Below, piece by piece: positions 1-6,231 of a stretch of DNA of 8,182 nucleotides. Origin of the DNA: Syntrophaceae bacterium UBA5744 (GTDB lineage Bacteria > Desulfobacterota > Syntrophia > Syntrophales > UBA2192); assembly GCA_002419215.1 (NCBI GenBank), contig DIFQ01000055.1, positions 174 to 8,355 on the forward strand. Direction: 5' to 3'. The translations under genes and the position numbers were made by a program. Below the pieces are notes generated by a model that searched no databases, was not told the origin of the DNA, and worked only from the letters and a program-made list of their open reading frames with translations. Every line of letters begins with the position of its first letter. Within the stretch, counting starts at the first letter, position 1.

Positions 1-45
1 GATAACCCCGGACGAAGTCGGGGTCTGTCGCTCGCAATGACGAGT
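1..45. repeat. Intergenic palindromic repeat (GTCATTGCGAGCGA type), cut by window edge
   Basis: Positions 5-13 and 17-24 form a hairpin of 8 pairs with one bulged G and a GAA loop. Read on the minus strand the segment is CGTCATTGCGAGCGA, then a short spacer and the hairpin. From memory, this resembles a short repeat scattered in many environmental proteobacterial genomes. It lies about 70 nt downstream of the carbonic anhydrase stop on that gene's strand, so the hairpin might also end its transcript, but no T-run is visible before the window edge. The rest of the gap (46-91) holds only two tandem copies of TAGCCTT at 74-87. Confidence 0.55.
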
Positions 46-91
46 GACGCAGCCTTGAAAGACAGAGGGGGATTAGCCTTTAGCCTTTTTC

Positions 92-703
92 CTATTTTTG
101 TGCCGCGTACCCCTTCGCCAGAGACGTGTTCACGTGGACAACGCCCTTGTTGAGGCTCTTCAGGGGGTAGTCGTCTGTGATGACGGGCAGCTTGTCCGCC
201 GCGGCCTGGTCCTTCAGGACGGTGCCGGCCGGCACATAGCGGCCGTCGGGGACGGAGACGCCCATGAGAATGCAGCCCGGCTCGACGACGCAACCCTTGC
301 CGACCTTCGATCTGAAGACGAGCACCTTCATGCCGACGAAGGAGTCGTCGAGGACAACGGCCGGCCCGTGGATCTGGACCTGGTGCGCCAGCGACACGCG
401 GTTGCCCACATAAGCGCCGTATTTCTTTCCGCCTACCTCCATGAGGTTCTTCTCTACCGGCTTGCCGTGCTCCTCCGTCTCGAGGGCGTGGATCACGACG
501 CCGTCCTGGACGTTGGAATCGTCGCCCACGTAAAGGGGCTGCCCTTCGTCGCCGCGGACGGATGCAAAGGGCGCCACAAAGACATTCCTTCCGAGGGTAA
601 CGTTGCCGATGACGGCCCCCAGCGGATGCACATACGCCGTGGGGTCAATCGTGGGCTCGCATGCTCTCGCGCAGAAATCCGTCTGTACGCATTTTCCTAT
701 CAT
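92..703 (-). CDS. cam: Cam-type gamma-class carbonic anhydrase
   Basis: Predicted trimeric left-handed beta-helix carbonic anhydrase that interconverts CO2 and bicarbonate. The 203-residue protein closely resembles archaeal Cam of Methanosarcina thermophila as I recall it. Metal ligands are His72 (in VQDGVVIHALE), His107 and His112 (in SLAHQVQIHGP). Arg50, Glu53, Asn64, Gln66 and Asn192 match Cam Arg59, Glu62, Asn73, Gln75 and Asn202. Glu75 in the acidic loop matches the proton-shuttle Glu84, which the shorter CamH/YrdA-like proteins lack, so real catalytic activity is likely. Unlike Cam, no signal peptide is visible; the N-terminus instead carries Cys5, Cys11 and Cys15, so a cytoplasmic location is inferred. 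The ATG at 703 follows a strong GGAGG (710-714) with 6-nt spacing. It stands alone downstream of coaE, separated by a 233-nt repeat-rich gap. Metal identity (Zn or Fe) cannot be read from sequence. Confidence 0.93.
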   Translation of the reverse strand: MIGKCVQTDFCARACEPTIDPTAYVHPLGAVIGNVTLGRNVFVAPFASVRGDEGQPLYVGDDSNVQDGVVIHALETEEHGKPVEKNLMEVGGKKYGAYVGNRVSLAHQVQIHGPAVVLDDSFVGMKVLVFRSKVGKGCVVEPGCILMGVSVPDGRYVPAGTVLKDQAAADKLPVITDDYPLKSLNKGVVHVNTSLAKGYAAQK

Positions 704-740
704 CTCTCTCCTCCCTATAAAGCCCCCTACCTTGATCTTC

Positions 741-814
741 CTCTCCCTTGAGGGGAGAGCCCTTCGACCGGCTCAGGGCCGTGAGTTTATCGAACGGGAT
801 CGAGGTGAGGGTGA
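741..814. repeat. Composite (nested) intergenic palindromic repeat
   Basis: The left part (741-759) is a 7-bp hairpin, CTCTCCC-TTGAG-GGGAGAG. The matching tail GAGGTGAGGGTGA sits at 802-814. In the common form of this repeat family, as I remember it, hairpin and tail are nearly contiguous. Here they are separated by a second palindrome (about 760-797) with arms TTCGA (763-767)/TCGAA (790-794) and CTCA (772-775)/TGAG (782-785), which belongs to the widespread TTCGACnnGCTCAGG type. The arrangement suggests one mobile repeat inserted in another. It lies between the coaE stop and the carbonic anhydrase start, outside any coding region. No clear promoter for the carbonic anhydrase gene can be picked out here. 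Confidence 0.65.
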
Positions 815-847
815 ATTTCGTCTATTCAGTCAGTTTCGCCCATAAGA

Positions 848-952
848 AGGGTCTCGGGTATCGGGGCTCGGGTATCGGGAAGAAAGAAGAATTCTTCTAT
901 AGTATTTTTTTGTCTTCGAACCCTATACCCTATACCCTATACCCGAGACCCT
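848..952. repeat. Inverted array of 7-nt units, copy 1 (downstream of coaE)
   Basis: The left arm is four 7-nt units: GGGTCTC, GGGTATC, GGGGCTC, GGGTATC (849-876). The right arm is CCCTATA three times (921-941) followed by CCCGAGA (942-948). The outer 13 bases, 848-860 and 940-952, are perfectly complementary. Between the arms are a perfect 14-nt palindrome (885-898, containing GAATTC) and TTGTCTTC (910-917). The right arm overlaps the 3' end of coaE. As transcribed from coaE the RNA could fold into a long hairpin with a U-poor tail, so termination is possible but unproven. Confidence 0.85.
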
Positions 953-1563
953 CTTTTTGCGCGTTCACGCGACAAAAGCTCCTGCCAGACCTCGTCGACG
1001 CGCTTTTCGAGATCCCGCATCGTGCAGTCATTGCGGATGACGAGATCGGCGAATTTGAGTTTTTCGTCGATGGGCATCTGTGACTTGAGCCTGGAGAGTG
1101 CTTCCTCGCGGCTCAGGTTGTTTCGCTTCATGACGCGACGGATCTGGATATCCGGCGGGGCGTAGATGAGCAGGATCAGGTCAAAGAGGTCCTTCATCCC
1201 CACCTCGAGAAGCAGCGGGATATCGGACAGGACGATCGCCTGCCCGTCCTCATGGGCGATCTCGTCCCGCCGGCGCTGCGCTTCCTCGAGAACGGCAGGA
1301 TGGACGATGCCTTCGAGTGTCCTGCGCCGCTGCTCATCATCAAAGACAAGGCTGCCCAGCCTCTTGCGGTCGATCCGCTCATCGGCCCCGAGAATATCGC
1401 GCCCGAAGGCCTCGACGATGCGTTGCCAGACAGGCTGTCCCGGTTCCTGAAGGGTGTGGACGAGTCCGTCGTGGTCGATCACCCGGGCCCCTTTTCCAAC
1501 GAGCATCCGGACCACCGTCGATTTGCCGGTCGCGATTCCACCTGTCAGTCCCACGTTCAGCAT
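937..1563 (-). CDS. coaE: Dephospho-CoA kinase
   Basis: Last enzyme of coenzyme A synthesis; phosphorylates the 3'-OH of dephospho-CoA using ATP, in the cytoplasm. From the chosen start the protein has 208 residues, the usual family length. The P-loop GGIATGKST spans residues 8-16. Next comes the DHDGLVH segment that corresponds to the conserved acidic CoA-site region (DADxxA in E. coli). HPAV, the IPLLLE segment and an arginine-containing lid region (KRNNLSREEA) follow in family order. The reading frame stays open upstream to a GTG at 1602, adding 13 residues (LPERGPCGRSVP...) with no resemblance to the family; the ATG at 1563 starts directly before NVGLTGG and is preferred, although its Shine-Dalgarno site is weak. 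The last codons (Gly-Ser-Arg-Val) and the TAG stop are supplied by the downstream 7-nt repeat. Repeat arrays flank the gene on both sides. Confidence 0.95.
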   Translation of the reverse strand: MLNVGLTGGIATGKSTVVRMLVGKGARVIDHDGLVHTLQEPGQPVWQRIVEAFGRDILGADERIDRKRLGSLVFDDEQRRRTLEGIVHPAVLEEAQRRRDEIAHEDGQAIVLSDIPLLLEVGMKDLFDLILLIYAPPDIQIRRVMKRNNLSREEALSRLKSQMPIDEKLKFADLVIRNDCTMRDLEKRVDEVWQELLSRERAKRGSRV

Positions 1564-1617
1564 CGGCACGCTTCTACCACAAGGCCCCCGTTCCGGCAAC
1601 ACAAAACCCCAGGGGGT

Positions 1618-1736
1618 GGGATTCGGGACTCAGGATTCAGGATTCGGGATTGAAGACAAGAACCTGAAGCCCGGATTCGTAATGTGAATTCTTCGTTTTT
1701 TCCCGAGACCCGATTCCCGATACCCGATGCCCGACT
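1618..1736. repeat. Inverted array of 7-nt units, copy 2 (upstream of coaE)
   Basis: The left arm has five 7-nt units: GGGATTC, GGGACTC, AGGATTC, AGGATTC, GGGATTG (1618-1652). The right arm has five more: CCCGAGA, CCCGATT, CCCGATA, CCCGATG, CCCGACT (1702-1736). The interior carries GAAGACAA (1652-1659) and GAATTCTTC (1686-1694). These are the reverse complements, in reverse order, of core pieces of the copy at 848-952, so the two copies face opposite ways with coaE between them. This element fills most of the 237-nt divergent gap between coaE and the ABC operon. I could not identify a convincing promoter for either gene in the remainder. Confidence 0.85.
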
Positions 1737-1800
1737 GCGAAGCAGTTTGGCAGGTCTTTTGCAATGTATTACCGGGCACAGCTGCAACCGGACATAAATC

Positions 1801-2514
1801 ATGATCAACGTCAAGAATCTGCGAAAAACCTACGGCGAGGTCGTTGCCGTCGACGACGTCTCTTTCGAGGCCGGGAAGGGCGACATCGTGGGGTTCATCG
1901 GCCCCAACGGCGCCGGGAAGACGACGACCCTCCGCATCCTTTCGTGCTTCATCGAGCCCGACAGCGGCTCGGCCACCGTCGGGGGTTTCGACATCCGGTC
2001 CCAGCCGGTCGAGGTGCGCCGCGCCCTGGGGTACGTGTCCGAAAAATGCCCTTTTTACGGGGAGATGACGCCACGGTGGTTCCTGCAATTCGTCTGCGAC
2101 GTCCGGGGCATCAACGGCACCCGCTACAAGCCCGAGATCGAGCGGGTTGCGGCCATCAGTTCGCTGCAGGGTGTCATGGATCGACGGATCGAGACCCTGT
2201 CAAAGGGGTTCCAGCGGCGACTGGGGCTGGCCCAGTCGCTTTTGGGGGACCCCCCGATCCTCATCCTCGACGAGCCCATGTCGGGTCTCGACCCCAACCA
2301 GAAACAGGAAATCATCGACCTGATCCGGTTCATGGCCGCAGACAAGTGCTTCATCATCTCCACCCACGTCATGGAAGAGCTGGAGACGATCTGCAACCGG
2401 GCCATCCTGATCAGCAACGGGAAAGTCGTGGCCGACTCCACACCGCAGGACTTCAAGGAGAAGGGCCAGGGGAAAATCGACGCCTTCTTTCGCAAGGTCA
2501 CGAACGGGGCCTGA
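1801..2514 (+). CDS. ABC transporter ATPase, GldA/NatA-like (ABC-2 type)
   Basis: ATP-hydrolysing subunit of a predicted ABC-2 transporter, 237 residues, cytoplasmic face of the membrane. Visible motifs: Walker A GPNGAGKTT (34-42), signature LSKGF (133-137), Walker B ILILDE (153-158) with D-loop SGLDP (161-165), and the H-loop histidine His189 in STH. The Q-loop position reads GYVSEK (77-82), with no glutamine, as in GldA/NatA-like ATPases. It is the first gene of a four-gene operon; its stop lies 1 nt before the permease start. An in-frame TAA at 1795 fixes the ATG at 1801 as the first possible start, but no clear Shine-Dalgarno sequence precedes it. The substrate is unknown. Resemblance to GldA (Bacteroidetes gliding) is by family and neighbours, not evidence of gliding. 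Confidence 0.93.
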   Translation: MINVKNLRKTYGEVVAVDDVSFEAGKGDIVGFIGPNGAGKTTTLRILSCFIEPDSGSATVGGFDIRSQPVEVRRALGYVSEKCPFYGEMTPRWFLQFVCDVRGINGTRYKPEIERVAAISSLQGVMDRRIETLSKGFQRRLGLAQSLLGDPPILILDEPMSGLDPNQKQEIIDLIRFMAADKCFIISTHVMEELETICNRAILISNGKVVADSTPQDFKEKGQGKIDAFFRKVTNGA

Positions 2515-2515
2515 T

Positions 2516-3250
2516 ATGCAAACGGTCTGGGCCATCTTCAAACGGGAATTCCGGAGCTTCTTCACGACCTCCATGGGCTACGTGATCCTCGTGGTGTTTC
2601 TCGTCCTGGCGGGGTTCCTGACGATCAAGGGCCGCTTCTTCGAGATGCGGCAGGCGGACCTGAGGGCCTTCTTCGACAACCTGCCCCTGCTGTACATCTT
2701 CTTCGTCCCGGCCGTCGGGATGCGCCTCTGGGCCGAGGAACGCAAGGCGGGCACCATCGAGTTTCTCTTCACGCAGCCCGTGACGGTCACCCAGGCCGTG
2801 CTCGGCAAGTTTGCGGCGGCGTGGATGTTCCTCGTCGTGGCCCTGGCGCTGACGGCACCGCTCGTGATCACCGTCGCCTGGCTCGGCAGCCCCGACCCCT
2901 TCGTCATCCTGGCGGGCTACCTGGGGGCCTTCCTGATGGGGGGCGCCTACCTGGCCGTGAGCATCTTCTGCTCGGCCCTGACCCGGAGCCAGATCGTGAG
3001 CTTCGTGCTCTCCATCGGGATGATCGGCCTGCTGGCCTATTCGGACTCTCCGGCCGTCCTGACCTGGCTTGCCGGCATCGTGCCCCCCTTCATGATCGAG
3101 GCCATGGCCAACATGAGTTTCTCCGGGCATTTCGAGTCCATGCGGCGGGGCGTTCTCGAGTTCCGCGACCTGACATTCTACGCCATCCTGATTGCCGGTC
3201 TCGTTGCCGTCACGTGTCTTGTCGTCGACAACCGAAGGGAGTCATGCTGA
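2516..3250 (+). CDS. ABC-2 transporter permease, GldF-like
   Basis: Membrane subunit partnering the ATPase just upstream, 244 residues. Hydrophobic segments suggest six transmembrane helices, near residues 19-36, 56-72, 98-120, 129-152, 160-176 and 222-238. The stretch ERKAGTIEFLFTQPVT (75-90) after the second helix and RRGVLEFRDLTFY (210-222) before the last helix resemble conserved GldF/ABC-2 permease segments. The start ATG is 1 nt after the ATPase stop and has only a weak GGGG upstream, so translation is probably coupled. Its final codons overlap the start of the GldG-like gene by 7 nt. Substrate not predictable from sequence. Confidence 0.9.
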   Translation: MQTVWAIFKREFRSFFTTSMGYVILVVFLVLAGFLTIKGRFFEMRQADLRAFFDNLPLLYIFFVPAVGMRLWAEERKAGTIEFLFTQPVTVTQAVLGKFAAAWMFLVVALALTAPLVITVAWLGSPDPFVILAGYLGAFLMGGAYLAVSIFCSALTRSQIVSFVLSIGMIGLLAYSDSPAVLTWLAGIVPPFMIEAMANMSFSGHFESMRRGVLEFRDLTFYAILIAGLVAVTCLVVDNRRESC

Positions 3251-5139
3251 AGAAGAACCTCAAGGTCCTCACGGCCATCTTCCTGATTGCGCTGATCACC
3301 TTCGCGTCCATCACGCTGCTTGCCAAGGTGGGCCGGGCGCTGAAGCTCGATCTCACGGAGGACCGCATCTACTCGCTCTCCGACGAAACCCGGAAGATCA
3401 TCGGGGGGCTGAATCACCCCGTGCGCCTGAAGCTCTTCTTCTCCCGCACCGAGGCCCTCAAGGGTTTCGACTCCCTGCGGGCGTACAACAACTATTTCTT
3501 CTACATCCGCGACCTCGTCAGGGAGTACGCGTCGCGCTCCCAGGGAAAGATCAGCCTCGAGATCATCGACCCCAGGCGGGACTCCCGGGAGGAGCGGGAA
3601 GCCCTCCAGTACGGTCTGCGGCCGATCCCCACGGCGGGTGACGACCGGTTCTTCTTCGGGCTCGTGCTCACCACCGAGTTCGGCCAGGAGAAGGCCATCA
3701 CGCTTCTTTCGCCGGAGCGGCAGCAGCTGGCCGAGTATGACATCACGGAGATGATCCACAGCGCCACGTCCCGGACGAAAAAGAAAATCGGGATCCTCGC
3801 CCCGGCGAACCTCGCGGCAAGCACATACCCCGCCGAGACGGCCCGATCGATGGGCCTTGTGATCGACGCAGGCCGGAAGGGCCGGTCCATCCTGGAGCAG
3901 CTGAAGGCCCATTACGACGTGACGACGCTCCTCCCCGACGGGGCCTCCTTTCAGAAGCTCGACGCCGTCGTGGTCATCCACCCCCGGAACCTCTCCGAGC
4001 AGACCCTTGCGGCCCTCGACCGGTATGTCGTGGGCGGCGGGAAGCTCGCCGTGTTCCAGGATCCCGCATTCATGGCCGACCCGTTAGTCGGTGCCGCCGG
4101 CAGCGCCTATGCCCCCGGACAGAGCGCTTCGAACCTCAATCGGCTCCTTGCCGCCTGGGGCTGCGAGATGCCGGAAAATCTGCTTGCCGCAGACCCCGGG
4201 CTCGCCGTCCAGGCGCCGGCCGCACAGGGTGCCGCAGCCGCAAGACCGGCAACCCTGATTACGCTCAAAGGCAACGCCATCCCTCGCGAGGGGGGCCTCA
4301 ACGCCGGGGTGACCCGGGTCCGGGTGTTCAACGCAGGGACGCTGAAGCTCAAGGCGGTCCCGGGGATAACGGCCGACGCCCTTCTGCGAACGTCCGAGAC
4401 AGGCTGCGCCGTCCGTGCAGACAACCTGCGGCAAAGGGCTTCCGAGGGGAAGGAGGTCGTCTACCTGGGCGTTCGCCTCACGGGGACCTTCCCGAGCGCG
4501 CTGGCAGGTGATCTGGCGCAGGACGCTCCGAAAGCAGGCCCGGAGCCCGCAACGAAACCGGCAGCGGGGAAGGCCTCCGCTGTCGTGGTCGTCTTCTCCG
4601 ACGTGGACATGCTCACGGGCCCCCTGGCCGCATCGGAGAGCGCAACGGAGCTTGCGGGCGGCAACGCGGATCTCGTCCTGTCCACCATGGAGGGCCTCAC
4701 GGGGTCCGTTTCACTTGCCAGCATCAAGGCCCGCGGCAGAATCATACGGCCCTTCACCGCCGTCGACCGGATGGAAGAGAGCTATGACCAGTCGGCGGCG
4801 CCGACGGTGGCCGCCCTGCAGAGCGAGATCGCCGCGGGCGAAAGAGAGTTGAACTCTTTGGCCATGAAAACGCAGGAAGGCGAGGAATCCCTGCTGAAGG
4901 AGGAGATCCTCCGCAGCCGCAAGCTGGCCGAGACGAAGGTCTCCCGTGCGAGGGAGGAACTCGCCGCCATCCAGCACAACAAGCGGGTCATGGTCGAGAG
5001 CCTCTTCACGAAAGGGAAGGCATTCATCCTGCTGGCAGGACCTCTCGCCGTCCTGCTCATTCCGGCGCTGATGCTCACCTCCCGCCTTTTCAGGCGGATC
5101 GAATTGCCCAAGGGGAAGCCATGGAAACGAGGCATCTGA
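3244..5139 (+). CDS. GldG-like ABC transporter auxiliary protein
   Basis: Member of the family annotated as ABC-type transport system auxiliary component, gliding motility (GldG), 631 residues. An N-terminal membrane helix lies near residues 9-28. It is followed by an extracytoplasmic region opening with the family-typical LDLTEDRIYSLSDETRKI (35-52). A flavodoxin/GATase-like segment (about 182-280) includes DAVVVIHP and LDRYVVGGGKLAVF. LTGTFPSAL (412-420) matches the family's GxFxSxF-like region. A coiled coil is likely at about 520-590, then a second membrane helix (593-613) and a basic tail. Two Ala/Pro-rich stretches, 320-336 and 425-445, look like flexible inserts. I place the start at ATG 3244, inside the permease gene's end, behind AAGGGAG (3235-3241). 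The same frame is open further upstream to 2821, but that part overlaps the permease and has no family similarity. Confidence 0.87.
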   Translation: MLKKNLKVLTAIFLIALITFASITLLAKVGRALKLDLTEDRIYSLSDETRKIIGGLNHPVRLKLFFSRTEALKGFDSLRAYNNYFFYIRDLVREYASRSQGKISLEIIDPRRDSREEREALQYGLRPIPTAGDDRFFFGLVLTTEFGQEKAITLLSPERQQLAEYDITEMIHSATSRTKKKIGILAPANLAASTYPAETARSMGLVIDAGRKGRSILEQLKAHYDVTTLLPDGASFQKLDAVVVIHPRNLSEQTLAALDRYVVGGGKLAVFQDPAFMADPLVGAAGSAYAPGQSASNLNRLLAAWGCEMPENLLAADPGLAVQAPAAQGAAAARPATLITLKGNAIPREGGLNAGVTRVRVFNAGTLKLKAVPGITADALLRTSETGCAVRADNLRQRASEGKEVVYLGVRLTGTFPSALAGDLAQDAPKAGPEPATKPAAGKASAVVVVFSDVDMLTGPLAASESATELAGGNADLVLSTMEGLTGSVSLASIKARGRIIRPFTAVDRMEESYDQSAAPTVAALQSEIAAGERELNSLAMKTQEGEESLLKEEILRSRKLAETKVSRAREELAAIQHNKRVMVESLFTKGKAFILLAGPLAVLLIPALMLTSRLFRRIELPKGKPWKRGI

Positions 5140-6149
5140 TCATCCTTGCCGCCGTCGCCGTCGTTCTCACCGGGGCCGTCATCGCCCTCGGGCTGCTGGA
5201 GAACCGCCAGGAGGTGACCCTGAAGGAGGGCAGTTACCTGCTCCAGGGGTTCAACCCGGAAAAGGTTCACGGAATCTACATCAAGCAGGGCGACGAATCG
5301 CTCACCTTCAAGCGCCTCGACGAGCGTTTCATCCTCACGGGAAAGTTCGATTACCCCGTCTCGAACGACCGGATCAACCGGATCGTGAAGGCCATCGCCG
5401 ACATCCGCTGCGCCGAGAAGGTGACCTCTGACGAGCGCAACCACGCTGCGCTGGGCGTCATGGGGGAAAAGGGAAGCCTGGTGATCCGCTTCTTCAACGA
5501 ATCGGGCCAGAAGATGACGGGCATGGTCATCGGCAGGGATCGCCCGGGGTTTCCGGGCTTCTACGCCCGCCTGGAAGACGAGAGGCAGGTCTACCTGAGC
5601 ACGGACGCACTGCCGCCCGTGAGCACGAACGATGTCGATTACATCCGGCGCGATCTCCCGCCGGGCAGAAAGACCGATTACGTACGGATCTCCTGCAAAA
5701 ACGGGGCAGGCGCCTTTGCCCTCGACCTGCGGGAGGGAAAGCCCGTCCTCGAAGACGTGCCGAAGAAACAGCGCCAGGACAACGGCGCCATTACGGAAGT
5801 ATTGAAAACCCTCCAGCAGTTCCCCGTCCGGAACATCCACCGCAAGGGCGATCTGCCGGAACTGAGCTGGCCGACCCGTCTGGATTTTCAACGGAGGGAC
5901 GGCGCCGTCTATCGAATCGAGCTCGCCGAGAAGGACGGCCGGCATTTCGCCCGCACCGTGGCGATGCTGATTGACGCCCCGGTCCCGACGGCGGGTGCGA
6001 CGGGCGGAGGGGGCGGCGGACAGGAGGCGCAACAGATGGCCCTCGAATCCGTGGGCGCCTTCAACCGGGACCACGAGCCCTGGGTCTACGAAATCGACGC
6101 AACCTGGTCCCGCGCCGCCCAGAAGAAGCAGGCGGACCTGCTTGAGTAA
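5121..6149 (+). CDS. DUF4340 domain-containing membrane-anchored protein
   Basis: Uncharacterised protein of 342 residues that commonly follows GldG-like genes. A membrane anchor (about residues 5-26) is followed by a soluble region presumed to be outside the cytoplasm. Features typical of DUF4340 are the early strand LTFKRLDERFILTG (61-74) and SNDRINRIVKAIADI (81-95), and GMVIGRDRPGFPGFYARLEDERQVYL in parts (134-159). A glycine run at 295-300 within a Pro/Gly/Ala-rich linker (about 287-300) leads to a C-terminal segment DHEPWVYEI (317-325). The gene overlaps the GldG-like gene by 19 nt, with AAGGGG (5110-5115) placed before the ATG, so the two are co-translated and likely work in one complex. 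The TAA stop lies inside a perfect hairpin at 6146-6166. Function unknown. Confidence 0.85.
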   Translation: METRHLIILAAVAVVLTGAVIALGLLENRQEVTLKEGSYLLQGFNPEKVHGIYIKQGDESLTFKRLDERFILTGKFDYPVSNDRINRIVKAIADIRCAEKVTSDERNHAALGVMGEKGSLVIRFFNESGQKMTGMVIGRDRPGFPGFYARLEDERQVYLSTDALPPVSTNDVDYIRRDLPPGRKTDYVRISCKNGAGAFALDLREGKPVLEDVPKKQRQDNGAITEVLKTLQQFPVRNIHRKGDLPELSWPTRLDFQRRDGAVYRIELAEKDGRHFARTVAMLIDAPVPTAGATGGGGGGQEAQQMALESVGAFNRDHEPWVYEIDATWSRAAQKKQADLLE

Positions 6150-6166
6150 TCCGCACTGCGGATTAC
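6146..6166. terminator. Perfect 9-bp hairpin overlapping the DUF4340 stop codon
   Basis: The arms GTAATCCGC (6146-6154) and GCGGATTAC (6158-6166) are perfectly complementary around an ACT loop. The TAA stop of the upstream gene (6147-6149) is in the left arm. No U-run follows on the plus strand, so this is not a textbook intrinsic terminator. It could be a 3'-end stabilising hairpin or a repeat remnant. Confidence 0.45.
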
Positions 6167-6169
6167 TGG

Positions 6170-6231
6170 AAGTTAAGAAGATCAGAAGTCAGGAAGATCG
6201 GATAAAGATTCTGACTGCTCTTCCTCACTTC
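6170..6231. repeat. Inverted array of 8-nt units between convergent operons
   Basis: The left arm is four 8-nt units, AAGTTAAG, AAGATCAG, AAGTCAGG, AAGATCGG (6170-6201). The right arm, read on the minus strand, repeats the pattern as AAGTGAGG, AAGAGCAG. GAAGTCAGGAAG (6185-6196) pairs with CTTCCTCACTTC (6220-6231) with one mismatch. The right arm overlaps the first bases of the stop codon (6230-6232) of the minus-strand gene. It may serve as a two-way 3' end for both operons. Confidence 0.65.

Noticed and set aside
98..751. Plus-strand open frame opposite the carbonic anhydrase
   Set aside because: Antisense shadow; the minus-strand product keeps all metal and active-site residues.
849..948. 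CRISPR array
   Set aside because: Units are 7 nt and contiguous, without spacers, and arranged as inverted arms; no cas genes are present.
1747..1775. Possible sigma70 promoter for the ABC operon (TTGGCA at 1747-1752)
   Set aside because: No acceptable -10 box at 16-18 nt; TGTATT at 1765-1770 is only 12 nt away.
2821..3243. Upstream extension of the GldG-like reading frame
   Set aside because: Arg/Pro/Gly-rich translation overlapping the permease out of frame; the ATG at 3244 has a Shine-Dalgarno site and starts with the family's membrane helix.
4782..6074. Minus-strand open frame of 430 codons across the GldG/DUF4340 genes
   Set aside because: Antisense shadow of two overlapping real genes, with no recognisable domain or credible ribosome site.
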